From Pyrrhosoma nymphula (lineage: Eukaryota > Arthropoda > Insecta > Odonata > Coenagrionidae), in NCBI GenBank assembly GCA_963573305.1, contig OY754339.1:14245941-14309940 (forward strand): DNA of 64,000 nucleotides, in the 5' to 3' direction. Numbering within the stretch: position 1 is the first letter of the stretch; each line of letters starts with the position of its first letter. A program made the position numbers and the translations under genes. Under the pieces are notes generated by a model, which was given only the letters and a program-made list of their open reading frames with translations, was not told the origin of the DNA and did no database searches. Below, piece after piece: positions 13,201 to 25,200 of the stretch.

Positions 13201-16200
13201 ATTTCTTGAATAAAATGTGTATTAAACTCGGGGTCGTCTCGCATTTTAATTACCGGTACAAGAAACAAGATATTCATGTGCACTGACCTACAAGTGGACT
13301 GGTGGCGAGCAGGTAGCGCAGGCAAAAATTCTAGCAGACTAGAATTGTGGAGGCATCAGTGCAGCAGGCAGCAGGCCAGTATGCCCACTTAGTGAGCATT
13401 ACCGGATTCCAACGCAGTTTAATTGTTTAAAGACACCGTCTGCCAGCCTCGGTGGCATCAAACCTTTGCTGCACTTTTGTCGCGCTTCCTCAGTGGGCAT
13501 CATGCCCTAGGGATACACTATAAGGGTCCCCATGAGACAATTTACTATTGTCAATATTGAATTGCAATATGATCATTCTCTGAATTAGAGAATAATCACA
13601 AATTAATGACACGGAAACCAAGAACCAGCATATACTGAATGTCAATGTTGAACCTAAGTGGAATATTTTATTTAATTTGTTTTTAATGTACTGGGTAATA
13701 CATCCTGTTTCTGGCTTCAATTTCCGACCTTCTATAAACCATATAATTCAACAATATGATTCCCTGTAATCGGTCATGTCAATACTATTTTATTTTTAGT
13801 GCTTTTCCATTTTTTTATCAAGGAATTTGTGTGATACAGTGTGTTTAATATAGTAGGGGCTCTAAATGAAAATAAGTATTTCAATTTTCTCTTGACTCTG
13901 CTTGATATTACTGTCCATATTTTCAGGTGGAGAATCTGACATCGAAACTTAATATTCAAATAGATAATATGTGTCAATTTTTGCCCCAGGACAGAGTACA
14001 GGATTTCGCAAAGATGAATGCGCAAACATTAATGGAGAACACAGAGAAGTGCATTGGTAATGTATAGATCGTCATTATTTCACTCTCAGTTTAGTAGTTA
14101 ATTATGGTATTTTCCGAGAAATCTCTTTGTAGCAAAACATTACACAATTTAGTAAATATTGCAGTCCGCTCATTCGTCGTAGGACTGTATTTTTGATGCA
14201 ATTTTCATATGATGAATATTTGTGATAGTGAAATCACATCTTCAGTCACTTGGCATTTGATATGCACCCATTCCCCGAGTATCAAATACTGTATTTCTAA
14301 TATAAGAGAGACACCGTATTTCTCTGAATATAGTCCCCCCCCATTTTAAGGTCCAGTGTTGTCGGCCTCGGTGGCGGCGGGGTAACGTCCTCGCCTGCTA
14401 ACCCAAAGGTCGCGGCTTCGAATCCCGCCTGGGGAGGATTTTTCACTTCCCAGGACATGGTTGTTAGTGCTTGTCCATTGTTGATTATTGAAATACCCCA
14501 ATGTAAAGGCCAATACATATGTGCTGTTTTCGGTGGTAATAAAATTAATAAATACAGTATAACCTCTACTTAGCAAAATTCAAGGGACCGAAAAATTTCC
14601 AGTTCGTTCAACGGGAGTTCGTTCGTCGGAGGTGTTTTGCACGTTGCATCACTGCAGGGGCAACGTAAATAATCTTCTTCTCGTACGTATGTACCTTGAA
14701 TTTCAGGGAATGTGGTTTGCAGAACTCAATTAAAGGTAACATTCCCACAGAGGATCGCATACTTTTACACTTACTGCTCCCATGCCTTATAAAAAACCGT
14801 GGAATAACAACGAACAGGTCTTTCAGCAAGTCCTGCTAATTATACCATTTACTGCGATTTCTAAAGGCCGATTTATAGTTGGCATGAACGTCAAACTTTA
14901 ACCATGAATTATTTTCGTGTTGACGCCATCCTGTTACGATCGCCGTCAGCTAGAATGTGCATCGGTAACCATTGGTCGCCTTCATTCATCTTTGCTTGGA
15001 TGCAGATGTTTACATGCAGCCGATCGCCAACATGTGTTGATTTGTTTACTATGTACAACAGAGCGAGAACATGGACGAGTACGAGTATTATCAACTCGTA
15101 ATTGCTGTGATAATTGTAGTAGTGGGTTGGAACCTGTGTATTCAGCTCGAGGGTGAAGTAGGCGTTGACGCCAATCGTAACCTGGCCTTAACCTCCCGCC
15201 CATTGCATCACAAACACGCTAGAATTAATGATAGTAGTTTCTTATGCCGCCACTTTCAACTTAACACGGTCACATCCGCGGTGCATTCAAGGTTTTTGAG
15301 AACTGCTCCGTAAATACAGCACGATATATTTTGGTTTTCGTTCCGCCAGCTACTTTTTTTCGAGAATTATTTTCAAGATGGCGGCGAGCAAAAAAAACAA
15401 TTATCACATTTGAAATGTTCGAATTCAAAAAAATGCTTTAAAATGCATGTTATTACAGCAATAAAAATATTTAGGAATGCGCACAACGTAAATGACCACT
15501 GAACGAGATTTCATTGCAGTAGATGTGTTTCAAATATACTAAAGAAATTTTCGAGCCCGCGATATGAAAGTCAACATTTGACATTTTATAAATCCAGAAT
15601 GGATAACAATTTTTGCAAAAGCGTGGAGAATAAATTACGAACTTACCTTGAAAATAAGTAGAAAACCAGACGTAATAATTGACACTTACGGAAAAACCAG
15701 GCTTCACTCGCAAAGATTGTAATTATTCATTTAAGTATTCTACCAGCTGATTGGTATGTTCTTGGTGTTGAGGTCCGTAGTTTTAGCGAAAGAAAAAAAA
15801 CGTCCGGTTAACTTTAACGAGATTTTATTCACGTGACCAGGTCATTTTGGTAAAACACTTTTGTCACAATTTCAAATTACAATCCAGTTCACAAAAAAAG
15901 AAATGAAAATCACTTCGCGTGACTTGCGCTGCCAACCTATAAGTTCCATTCTTTTCATTACCAACCAAAAATATTTTTAACACTTGGACAGTCCCAATTC
16001 TGCATCCCAATCTCACGAAATTGAACCGCAGTAACACTCGAGAGCAACCAGTTTTCACTCGGAAAGATTGAAATTATAAACTCACGATGATGAACCGCAG
16101 TAAAACTCAAGAACGCCGGCCAAATCACTAACCACGCCGCTAAACTGACGCAAAATACCGGAAATGCAATTAACTGGAAAAACAACAAGGACCTTTCTGA

Positions 16201-19200
16201 TTGGCTTGTTTGTACGGAGTCTCTGATTGGTCTTAGTCACTTTCAAAGCAGCAAAAACGGCAAAAACCTCGCAAAATATTCAAAATTAGCTTTTTTTTTG
16301 AAAATACGTTAAGAAGAGGTAAATATTATAATACAGGGCTAATCTTTCATTTTGTTTATCGGGAGTTTTCGTAGAGCAGGAGTTCGTTCATTAGAGGTAT
16401 TTACCAATGCATTTAAATAGGAATTTGGCGGGACCTATAGCATTTGTTTGTTCATCGGAGTTCTTCGTTTATCGGGAGTTCGTTAGGTAGAGGTTTCACT
16501 GTAAAATAAAAAAATAAAAATGTTTCAAATAGCAAAGCAGGCCTTACATATATTATTCTCTGGTTAACAACTTGTGCAGTAGCTTGTCTCGCTAAAGTTG
16601 CACGGACTTCCTTTCCACTTCAATTTTTTCAGCTGCCACACGGTTCCCTCCATGTGGCAGCATAAATTCTCCCCATGCTAGAACACTATTAAGTGTTCTA
16701 GAAAAGAATCATGTGCCATTGGAAGTGAAACCCATGACCTTCCTTGTAAATGATGAAAACAAACCTATTGTGGTGATACTTGGTGGAAAATGAAGATAGA
16801 ATTCATTATGACAAAATACACAGTACATAATTACACTATTTATTTTAATGCTGTCGACCGGTTTCGACGTTTATAGCGTCATTTACTGTTTGTCTTGTAA
16901 ATGCCACCTTTAGACGTCGAAACCAGTCAACAGCATTAAAATAAATAGTGGAATTTGTACTGTTTTTTTGGTCATAATGAATTAAATGTTGAAATGTTTC
17001 TTTTCTGCATAAAGGTTTAATAAAAATCACAGTTCTTCTCCCACATCAACTACTTTTGTTTCCATTTATGGCCGTCTGGAGTCGAACCATAGAGCTGAAG
17101 TCCAAGTTTTAAAGTAGGTACCTATAGGTTTGCCAATGGATAACAAAAATTTCATTGTACCTCTTCAGAGGAGGCTAAAATCGTGTCCTCCATACCTATG
17201 CATGAGGTGCGCTTTTGAAAGGCGTTTAGAGCATGATTGGAATTTTTTCCAAAGTCGAACTGCCGACCGTAAACTTAAAAGTCCAAGTGTAAGTTCCTAA
17301 TATTTCATAGCTCTACCAAGCTAAATAAGAATGAAAATTGCAGTTCTTTTTACTTATGCATGCAGTGCGATCAAGTACGAGGGTTTGAATAATTGTCGGA
17401 GTGGACGTTTTACGTAGTCGAATCGACAACCGTAAACTTCTTTTCCAACTTAAGTCCAACCATGTCATCAATCACAATTGTATTGTCTGTGAATGTGTAC
17501 AATTTCATAGCTCTGCCTTCCTAATTAAGAAAGAAAATCATGGTTCTTTGAACATATTATGCATGCGGCGTACTCTGGTACAAGGTTTTAAGCAAAAGCT
17601 GGATTGGCAATTTTTCCAGAGTCAAACCAAGGGTCGTAGTCTAAAAGTCCAAACATATCATCAATCACAATTGTATTGTCTCTGAATTTGTAAAATTTCA
17701 TAGCTCTACATCGGTAAATAAGAAAGTAAATCATGGTTCTCTGTACCTATGCATGTGATACGCTCAAGTATGAACAGGGTGGCGATCGTCAGGGAAAACC
17801 TGGAATTGTCAGGGAATTTTGAATTTCTGGAAAAGTCAGGGAATTCTCGTAACAGTCAGGGAGAAACTATGATAGGAAATTCTCGTTATTTTTCTACCAA
17901 TACGAGTATCGGCCCATCTTTCTCGCCCTTTATTTCACTAACTAAAACTAATGTCCGTCGCTGACGTGCATGTAATAAACCACATAAATTAGTGGAATAT
18001 TCAATTTTGAATCTTATTAGTTGTGAATCTTAGTTATTTAGTTGTGAATCAGACGTACAATGCATCCCTGTTGCATATCCTTATTGCGGTATTTGCCTAG
18101 TAGACTTGAAAAGACAAGTGGACGCATTATTCCTAGATTTTAAGAAAGCTTTCGACACTGTACCTCACAACAAACTTTTATACAAATTACAGTCATGTGG
18201 GCTGAACGAAACAGTAGTAAACTGGATACGCGACTTTCTGAGTGATCGTAAGCAAAAAGTAGTTCTTGACGGAATTAGCTCTGATGTAGTCAAAGTGACA
18301 TCAGGTGTCCCACAAGGAAGCGTAATCGGCCCCCTTTTGTTCATTATATACATAAATGACCTATGCTCTCGAATTAGCAGTAAAATACGTTTATTTGCTG
18401 ACGCCGCTGTCATCTATCGCGAAATTAGTGATCACTCTTTGACTTTGTGATTTGAAATTCTATCATCGGATTTAAACAACGTTCATGTGTGGAGCCAAGA
18501 GTGGGGACTCGAACTTAATCTGAGCAAATGCACGGCGGTACATTTCTTGCGGAGGTCGTCCAACTATCCCCATGTATATGCTGTGGATGGTGTTAACATA
18601 AAGGCGACAGATGAAGTGAAGTATCTGGGAGCTACGATAACCTCGAACCTATTGTGGGGAACACATACAAGAAATATTTGTGGCAGAGCTCTGAAGAAGC
18701 TAGGATTCGTCAAGCGTATTGTGGGAAGATTTTCAGATGAAAAAGTAAAAGAGAGGTGCTATTTTGCACTCGTCCGGCCACACCTTGAATATGCAGCGAG
18801 CAGAAACGATAAGTTAAGAGAGATATTTTGCCGAACGGATAGGTATGGGAATTCATTTTCCCCCGAACAATAAGGGACTTAAATAAATGCTAGGTGTAAT
18901 TTCATTAGAGCGTTTCCTTTTTATATTTAAACGGCTGTTGTCCTAACACCCCCGCCACATGCCTATTGAGATGGCTTGCAGGGTAGTATGTAGATGTAGA
19001 TGAAAATTCATGATCACGATGTATTACGCTCATCACAAGGAATCCGAGGCTATTTGTTGTTCGGGAAACTTAACCTCGCGTTTTTTTTATTTCCAAGGCT
19101 CAGGTAGAGAGGTAGCTGGAGCACACTTGCTCTTAGTAAATACATGCTTGCAGTTCTAAAAATACGAGAGGATGATTATTAAAATGGTAATAAAAGTAGA

Positions 19201-22200
19201 ATCTCACGTGTAAACAAAGTCTCACGCAAGATCATATTAGATTCTCATACCCCCCTTCGTGAGACATTAAAAAGAGCCCTCCTCCCCTCCTTTCCTTTCA
19301 CGCTCGACGTCATTATTGAATGGCCCCCTTAGCTCCCTCTCAAAGCAATTCAGCAGAAGGGAAGTCAGGCCAGAAACTACCTCAAATATGATATTCCTGA
19401 ATATGATGCTGTCGTTGCTAATTGCCTCCTGTCTTCACTAGCAGTGGCGCGCTTACGTTTAGTTTGTTTATCCAAATATTTTTACAATTTTTGGTTCTCT
19501 CTTGCAGTCAAGGGGTTATGACCACGTTAATTAAATTGTTATTCCCTTCTGAAGGTCACTCGCACCATCCGATTTTGAACCAGTTCAACAAATTGACTTT
19601 GGTTTGTATTTTTCGTGCACCTTAGTGATACCTGTGCCGGAGTCCACCAGTTAGTTGGCCATTTACTTTCCATGCGATGCCTTTTCAGTAGGGATAGGAA
19701 TTTTTCGGTGGTTTGAGAGGGAGAAAAGCGGTACTTTGAAATTAGGAATTTGGTACTTTCAACAAGACATTTCGGTGTTTTCACAGTGACCACAAATTTA
19801 TATATATACACATAAAATACCGATTATTTCTAAGTCTAGAAAAGGGTAACTTATACTATACCCAATATGATCTGGGCTATTATGCGACACTTCCCCTTCT
19901 GCCCATGTTATGACTGAAGACAATCACCTCTGTGGCGGAACTTGGAAAAGTGGCACTAAATTAAAAAATAAAATTTAATACATTTCGTGTATTGACATGT
20001 AACTTTAGAGAATTTCCATCCTTGTGAAAGTTTGCTGCAGTAACGTTCTTCGAAGATTTTAAATTTTTCCAATTGTGTCTTTCCCAAGCAACCTGACAAT
20101 TGTAGAATATGTACATGACCGTACTTTTATCGATACAATAAAATCCATCTTTTTGATACTGGAAAGCTCGGTCTCTTGCGCTTAATTTTGCATTCGGCAT
20201 CTCAATAACTAGTCAAAATCACTTGCAAGCACAGAAACCAGGAATAAAACTAGGATAATTAACAATTGTCACTGGAAAACAAACAGTCATTTGATGGAAA
20301 TGGCTAAAAACTAGAGATTCAAACAATAAAATCAATATTGGTGCCACGCAATAAATAAATATATATCGACAATTATATTGATGCCGTAGTTTGCCTTGAT
20401 TGGTGCTTTAAAGCCAGCTACGCGACCATTGCAATAAGGCCGTTCACTATGATGCAAAATTGCAATTTAATTCACGAATTCGGTAGATGGATTGGAAAAT
20501 AGATTTTCGGTGGAGCAAAATTCTTCTATATTCAGCCACTCACTCTTTAAATCAAAAACAAAAATTTGCGAAACTTGCCGCCCACTCAAAAAGTTCCTGA
20601 CAACATCATTGATCTGGTTCACTTTCTAATTCGCTCACTGGAAAGCGAGGGAAGGGGAATTCTGCATAGCGCCCAGCGTGATTTGACGGAGCAGCGAGTG
20701 ACTTCAAAACTTTTAATGTTGGTTCTTTTACGTGAAAGGGTTAAGAACCCCGATTTTTTGCCGCCGATAATTCGAAAAGCAGGCGACGGATCAAAAAACA
20801 GAACAATAAGTCTCTCTTTATTTTTCAAACTCTATCAGAATTGGCATTTAAAAACTCTTGGCGAACAAGCCCATTGAAATGAAACAACTCAAAGCTGCTA
20901 TTCACGCATGCGCAGTCCGTCTCATCTTTAAATCCATAGTAGTCTAATGAACAAATCAGAAAAAAAAATCGGAAAAATACGTCTCTTTAGTTTTCAAACT
21001 ATAATTAGCATTTAAAATCTCTTGGTGAACGATCCCATTGAAATGAAACAACTCAAAGCGGATATTCACGCATGCGCAGTCCGTCTCATCTTTAAATCCG
21101 TAGTAGTCTAATGAACAAATCAGAAAAAAAATCGGAAAAATACGTGTCTCTTTAGTTTTCAAACTATAATTAGCATTTAAAATCTCTTGGTGAACAATCC
21201 CATTGAAATGAAACAACTCAAAGCGGATATTCAGGCATGCGCAGTCCGTCTCGTCTTCAAATCCGTAGTAGACTGTTATGAACAAATCAGATCCAAAATA
21301 AAAAATCGGAAAAATACGTCTCTCTTTAGTTTTCAAACTATAATTATCATTTAAAATCTCTTGGTGAACGATCCCATTGAAATGAAACAACTCAAAGCTG
21401 CTATTCACGCATGTGCAGTCCGTTTCGTCTTCAAATCCGTAGTAGACTGTTATCAACAAATCAGATCCAAAATAAAAAATCGGAAAAAAACGTGTCTCTT
21501 TAGTTTTCAAACTATATTTGGCATTAAAAACTCTGGGCGAACAAGCCAATTGAAATGAAACAACTCAAAGCGGCTATTCACACATGCGCAGTCTGTCTCG
21601 TCTTCAAATCTGTAGCACAGGGATTGCCAAACTATGTTCCGCGGAAGGCTAATGGGTGTTCCGAGTAACCTATAATGGCTTTATATGCTGCTACCTAAAC
21701 GCAATGGTTTAATATATGCGAAGTCCACAAGGTGTTCCGTTAAAATTTCAGGATTTACGAAGTGTTCCATCGCAGGAAAAGTTTGAGAAACCCTGCTGTA
21801 GCAGATTACTTTGAATAAATGCGCACATTGCTTTTCCTTTGTTCGACTCACCTCGGAGCGGAGAGCCACCGATCATAGATGCCGATTGATGGTTATTCCA
21901 CTAATTGTAAATAGAAAGCACTGCGGTGTGACGAGCTGCGTATTGCCGGTTATCGCCGTAAATCAAAACACCCGATGTCATCCTCCCGCGATTGTTATCA
22001 TAACACCGGTTATGCTACGATGAACTGCAAACTTCCGCAAACCTCAGCACTATTTGCACGCAAGTTCGTTTAGATTGAATTGAGAACATTTGCTTGCAAT
22101 TTTAATGTTTTTCTTGCGTTTGAAATGTACTTCCAACCATTTTCTTACAAAACAATGAAAATTCGCGTTTGGGGCACAAGTCGCGACATTTCGCGAGTTC

Positions 22201-25200
22201 AAAAGTCATTTCCCCAGTCGGTATGGAGTATGTTGTAACTAATTACCACTCCTACGACATTTTTGTCTAAATTCGCGATCGCGAAATTTTCCTATCCCTA
22301 CTTTTCAGTAATGCTCAACTTCCTAGCACTACCACGACGTAACTATAATTTGGATGAGAGTTAAACTTATAAGGGTTTAATATATTTTTTTCATTAGAAT
22401 GTAAAAAGCAGTATTTGTTGCATTTAATATATTTATTTCAGCTTTTAACATTTTCTGAATTTTGATGAAAATTTAATTGGACAGAAATAAAATATTCCAA
22501 TAATAGTTGACCTTTTGGTAATCGGTCAGGGAAATTGGTAATTCTTTCAGGGAAAGGTCAGGGAAAAGTCAGGGAATTAAAGAATTGGATATCAATAGCC
22601 AACCTGATGAAGTTTTGAGCCATAGATGAATTGACAATTTTTCCGGTGTCAAACCGAGGACCGTAGACTTAAAGTCCAACCGTTATCCATTACCATTGTA
22701 TTGTCTATGAATTTGTAAAATTTTATAGCTCTACATCACTAAATAAGAAAGTAAATTGTACCTATGTTCTCCGTTCATTTGCATGCAAAATTTGAATTAC
22801 CGCCATGACGGAGACTCGAGGTTTGCTCTAGATGGTAGATTACATTAGACAAGTTCGTGTCATGACCTGTCTTTTATGTACCTTGGGTTCATATTTGCTT
22901 CCGTGTGCTCTGAAGGGTCGCAGCTAGATTTCATATACATGTTCACGGAAGGAAAATGGGACGTTCGCGAATGATGGAAAAACAAATAGGGATCCCTATC
23001 ATCGCCATTATCCCTGCAAATGATGGCTTCATAGAGTTATTACTTGAGCTATCATTGCCACTATCCCTGAAAAATAATCATGTGAATCATGAATTAGTCA
23101 CTTGAGCTTAAATATAGTCGTCCCCATTACTTTTCCCACGATGATTTTGAGCAAAAAAGGGGGGACTATATTCGGTACTTAATCTCGAATGTGAATCATA
23201 TTTTCATGAAATTATGAATTCCAGTTCCTTTTCATAACATATATGTATGTACAGTAGAACCTTGTTCTACTGTACCTTCCACAACAACAACCCAACCCTC
23301 TAACTATGAGCGCCGAGGCGAGGGTGGGGGAGAGAGAGACCCGGGGTGGTGGAGGGGAGAGCGAGAGGCAGGCCAAGGACGCGTAGCTGTTCGCTGGACT
23401 GCCGAAAGCCCCAGCGCTTGGCACGAAGGCCTGTGGAAAAAAGCGCTGGGCATCCTCTTTGCTCTATACTCCAGTATATTAAACTTATTATTTGAGAAGT
23501 ATCCGCATTGAAAGATAAAGGATGCAGTTAGAGTATATATCAAAGCTCATTTTCGTATTATTCTCATGACCGAGTAACATTTCCGCGAAATGATCGATTT
23601 TAGGCAGGTTTACTAATTTTTCCTCTGATGTGGTTGATATCATGTAAACACGCAATGAAATAAGTTCTAGCAACATCCTTCCTGCACCAAACGGTGTAAA
23701 CAGAATGTCTTTATCTATTAACATGTCACCTTGGCGATGTGATGTCAGTGTCATAAAAATCAGCCCAGTGGTTGTATAGATAATAAGTCTCAAACTCAGA
23801 GTCGCCTTCTTTCTGCGCAGACAGTAGTAGGTACTAGGACAGGCTACAAACGGAATAACGTGTCTGCAAACGGAGTCAAGGGTTTCTTTGGAAACAGCTC
23901 TACTATTCTTTTGGGGATCGAATAAATTCTCCAAGGAGGGACAGACCTTGAGTTGTGGCACGTAGTGGCTCTGAAGACGATGAGCGAGACGTTCATTGAA
24001 ACACTGTAGGAGATGGAGAATTTAACTGAACTAAAGACAAGTGAGGATGTCACCCTTTGACAAAAGATACTTGCAGTTCACGGAATGTATTGTTGACTAA
24101 TCCACAAAACTCTTGGTGATGAATTACTTTACTTTTTGAACTCACAGCGTTATTTTGTTCGCATTACATGCGTTAATGAAATATTTCATTTATAATTGCC
24201 CCTATTGTTATTTCCAAGGTAGCCATTGCGCAAGAACTAATGATGATTGAGACATTAAATTAGGCGACGAATATAACAAGTGTGCCTTATAGCGAGTACT
24301 TTTTTGAATTTTGTCAGGACTCGTAATAATGGACTTCTACTGGAGTTGAAGTGACTTACAGTGAGATAGTATGTATCAAATTACATGGGTTGAATTTGTG
24401 GGAATTATTTTTAGACAGTGTAATAGATATGACCTGCAAACATGTAATAGAATATGGCCTAGCCTCTTTATAAGAAATATAAACTATCCTTATTGGGTTA
24501 TTTAATTTTTAGTGTGTTGTGTTTATTAAGTTGGTACCTACATATGAGTTTTTTGCCCTTATTTTAAGTTAACGGACTTACTTTTCTCGTTTATATTTTT
24601 CAGGTGGACTGGAAATGTGGGACAATCACATGCAGCTAAAAAAATTAGGAGCTGCTCATTTGGAGAATGAAAAAATCTTAAAGTCAAAAGGAGAGCATTT
24701 AGCGAATGAGGAGCAGATTTTTTCAGGGTAATTTTATAGCTTATCAAATCTTCATTGATACAGTAGAAAATAGCTCACCTTGACATCATAAGAGGACCTA
24801 AACTGGTCCAGTAGACATTATCCCACGAAAGTCTCCAATCAATCACGAATCTCATGAAAATAGCACTTCAAAGTGCATGTTCTACCTTTAGTAGCAAAGG
24901 TTTTGCCCAAGAGAAATTGGTTATGGAGATATTTTTCTTATGCTCTCATTTTATTTGCTTACATTATCTTCACTTTTTTTGTAAGACCACCTTGATGTTT
25001 TTGTTGCATTAATTTCTATGCATTTACAAAATATTGTAATTAAGATTGCCAAACTGGTCCTCAGTTGTTGAGAGAATTTGGAATTCTTGAAGAAATTCAA
25101 AATCATCGAGTCTAATCAATCTGTGAAATGGCAAAGTTTGCTGTATAATGTATTTTCTTCCCATTTTTCCTCTTCCCGATTGACATTCTCTCCACTCAGT

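Larger units (their letters stand above)
19689..22300 (-). mobile_element. hAT-superfamily element (2.6 kb) with exact 8-bp TSD
   Basis: The ends are TAGGGATAGGAATTTTTC and GAAATTTTCCTATCCCTA. CTTTTCAG at 19681-19688 and 22301-22308 is an exact 8-bp duplication. Inside are a BED-like zinc-finger frame on the - strand, a minisatellite and a smaller hAT MITE. The catalytic part of a transposase was not found, so this is a deletion derivative. Confidence 0.9.
17775..22606. mobile_element. DNA transposon with CAGGGTGGC ends, split by later insertions
   Basis: The left end is CAGGGTGGCGATCGTCAGGG and the right end is CAATAGCCAACCTG, an imperfect inverted repeat. Both ends have several internal GTCAGGGAA motifs. 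ATGAA flanks each side (17770-17774 and 22607-22611), a 5-bp duplication. It interrupts the 175-bp array. Its own body is about 17775-18090 plus 22309-22606 and pieces between; a LINE and a hAT element were inserted later. No transposase of its own was seen. Confidence 0.7.

Noticed and set aside
14904..15313. Several overlapping open frames on both strands, repeated at 33806-34204, as candidate genes.
   Set aside because: They lie inside the 1.95-kb Tigger-like element, overlap one another on both strands and show no domain; they reflect base composition of the repeat.
17060..22790. Regularly spaced repeats as a CRISPR array.
   Set aside because: Units are about 175 bp, similar along their whole length, in a spliced eukaryotic gene; there are no short repeats with unique spacers and no cas genes.
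14319..23180. GAATATAGTCCCCCCC at 14326 and GGGGGGACTATATTC at 23160 as the two ends of one pogo element.
   Set aside because: The right end lacks the rest of the terminal repeat and no matching TA duplication was found, and the span would include many unrelated insertions.
23488..23961. FTPFGAGR in an open frame as a cytochrome P450 haem-binding loop.
   Set aside because: The essential cysteine two residues later is missing and no K-helix or other P450 block is present.
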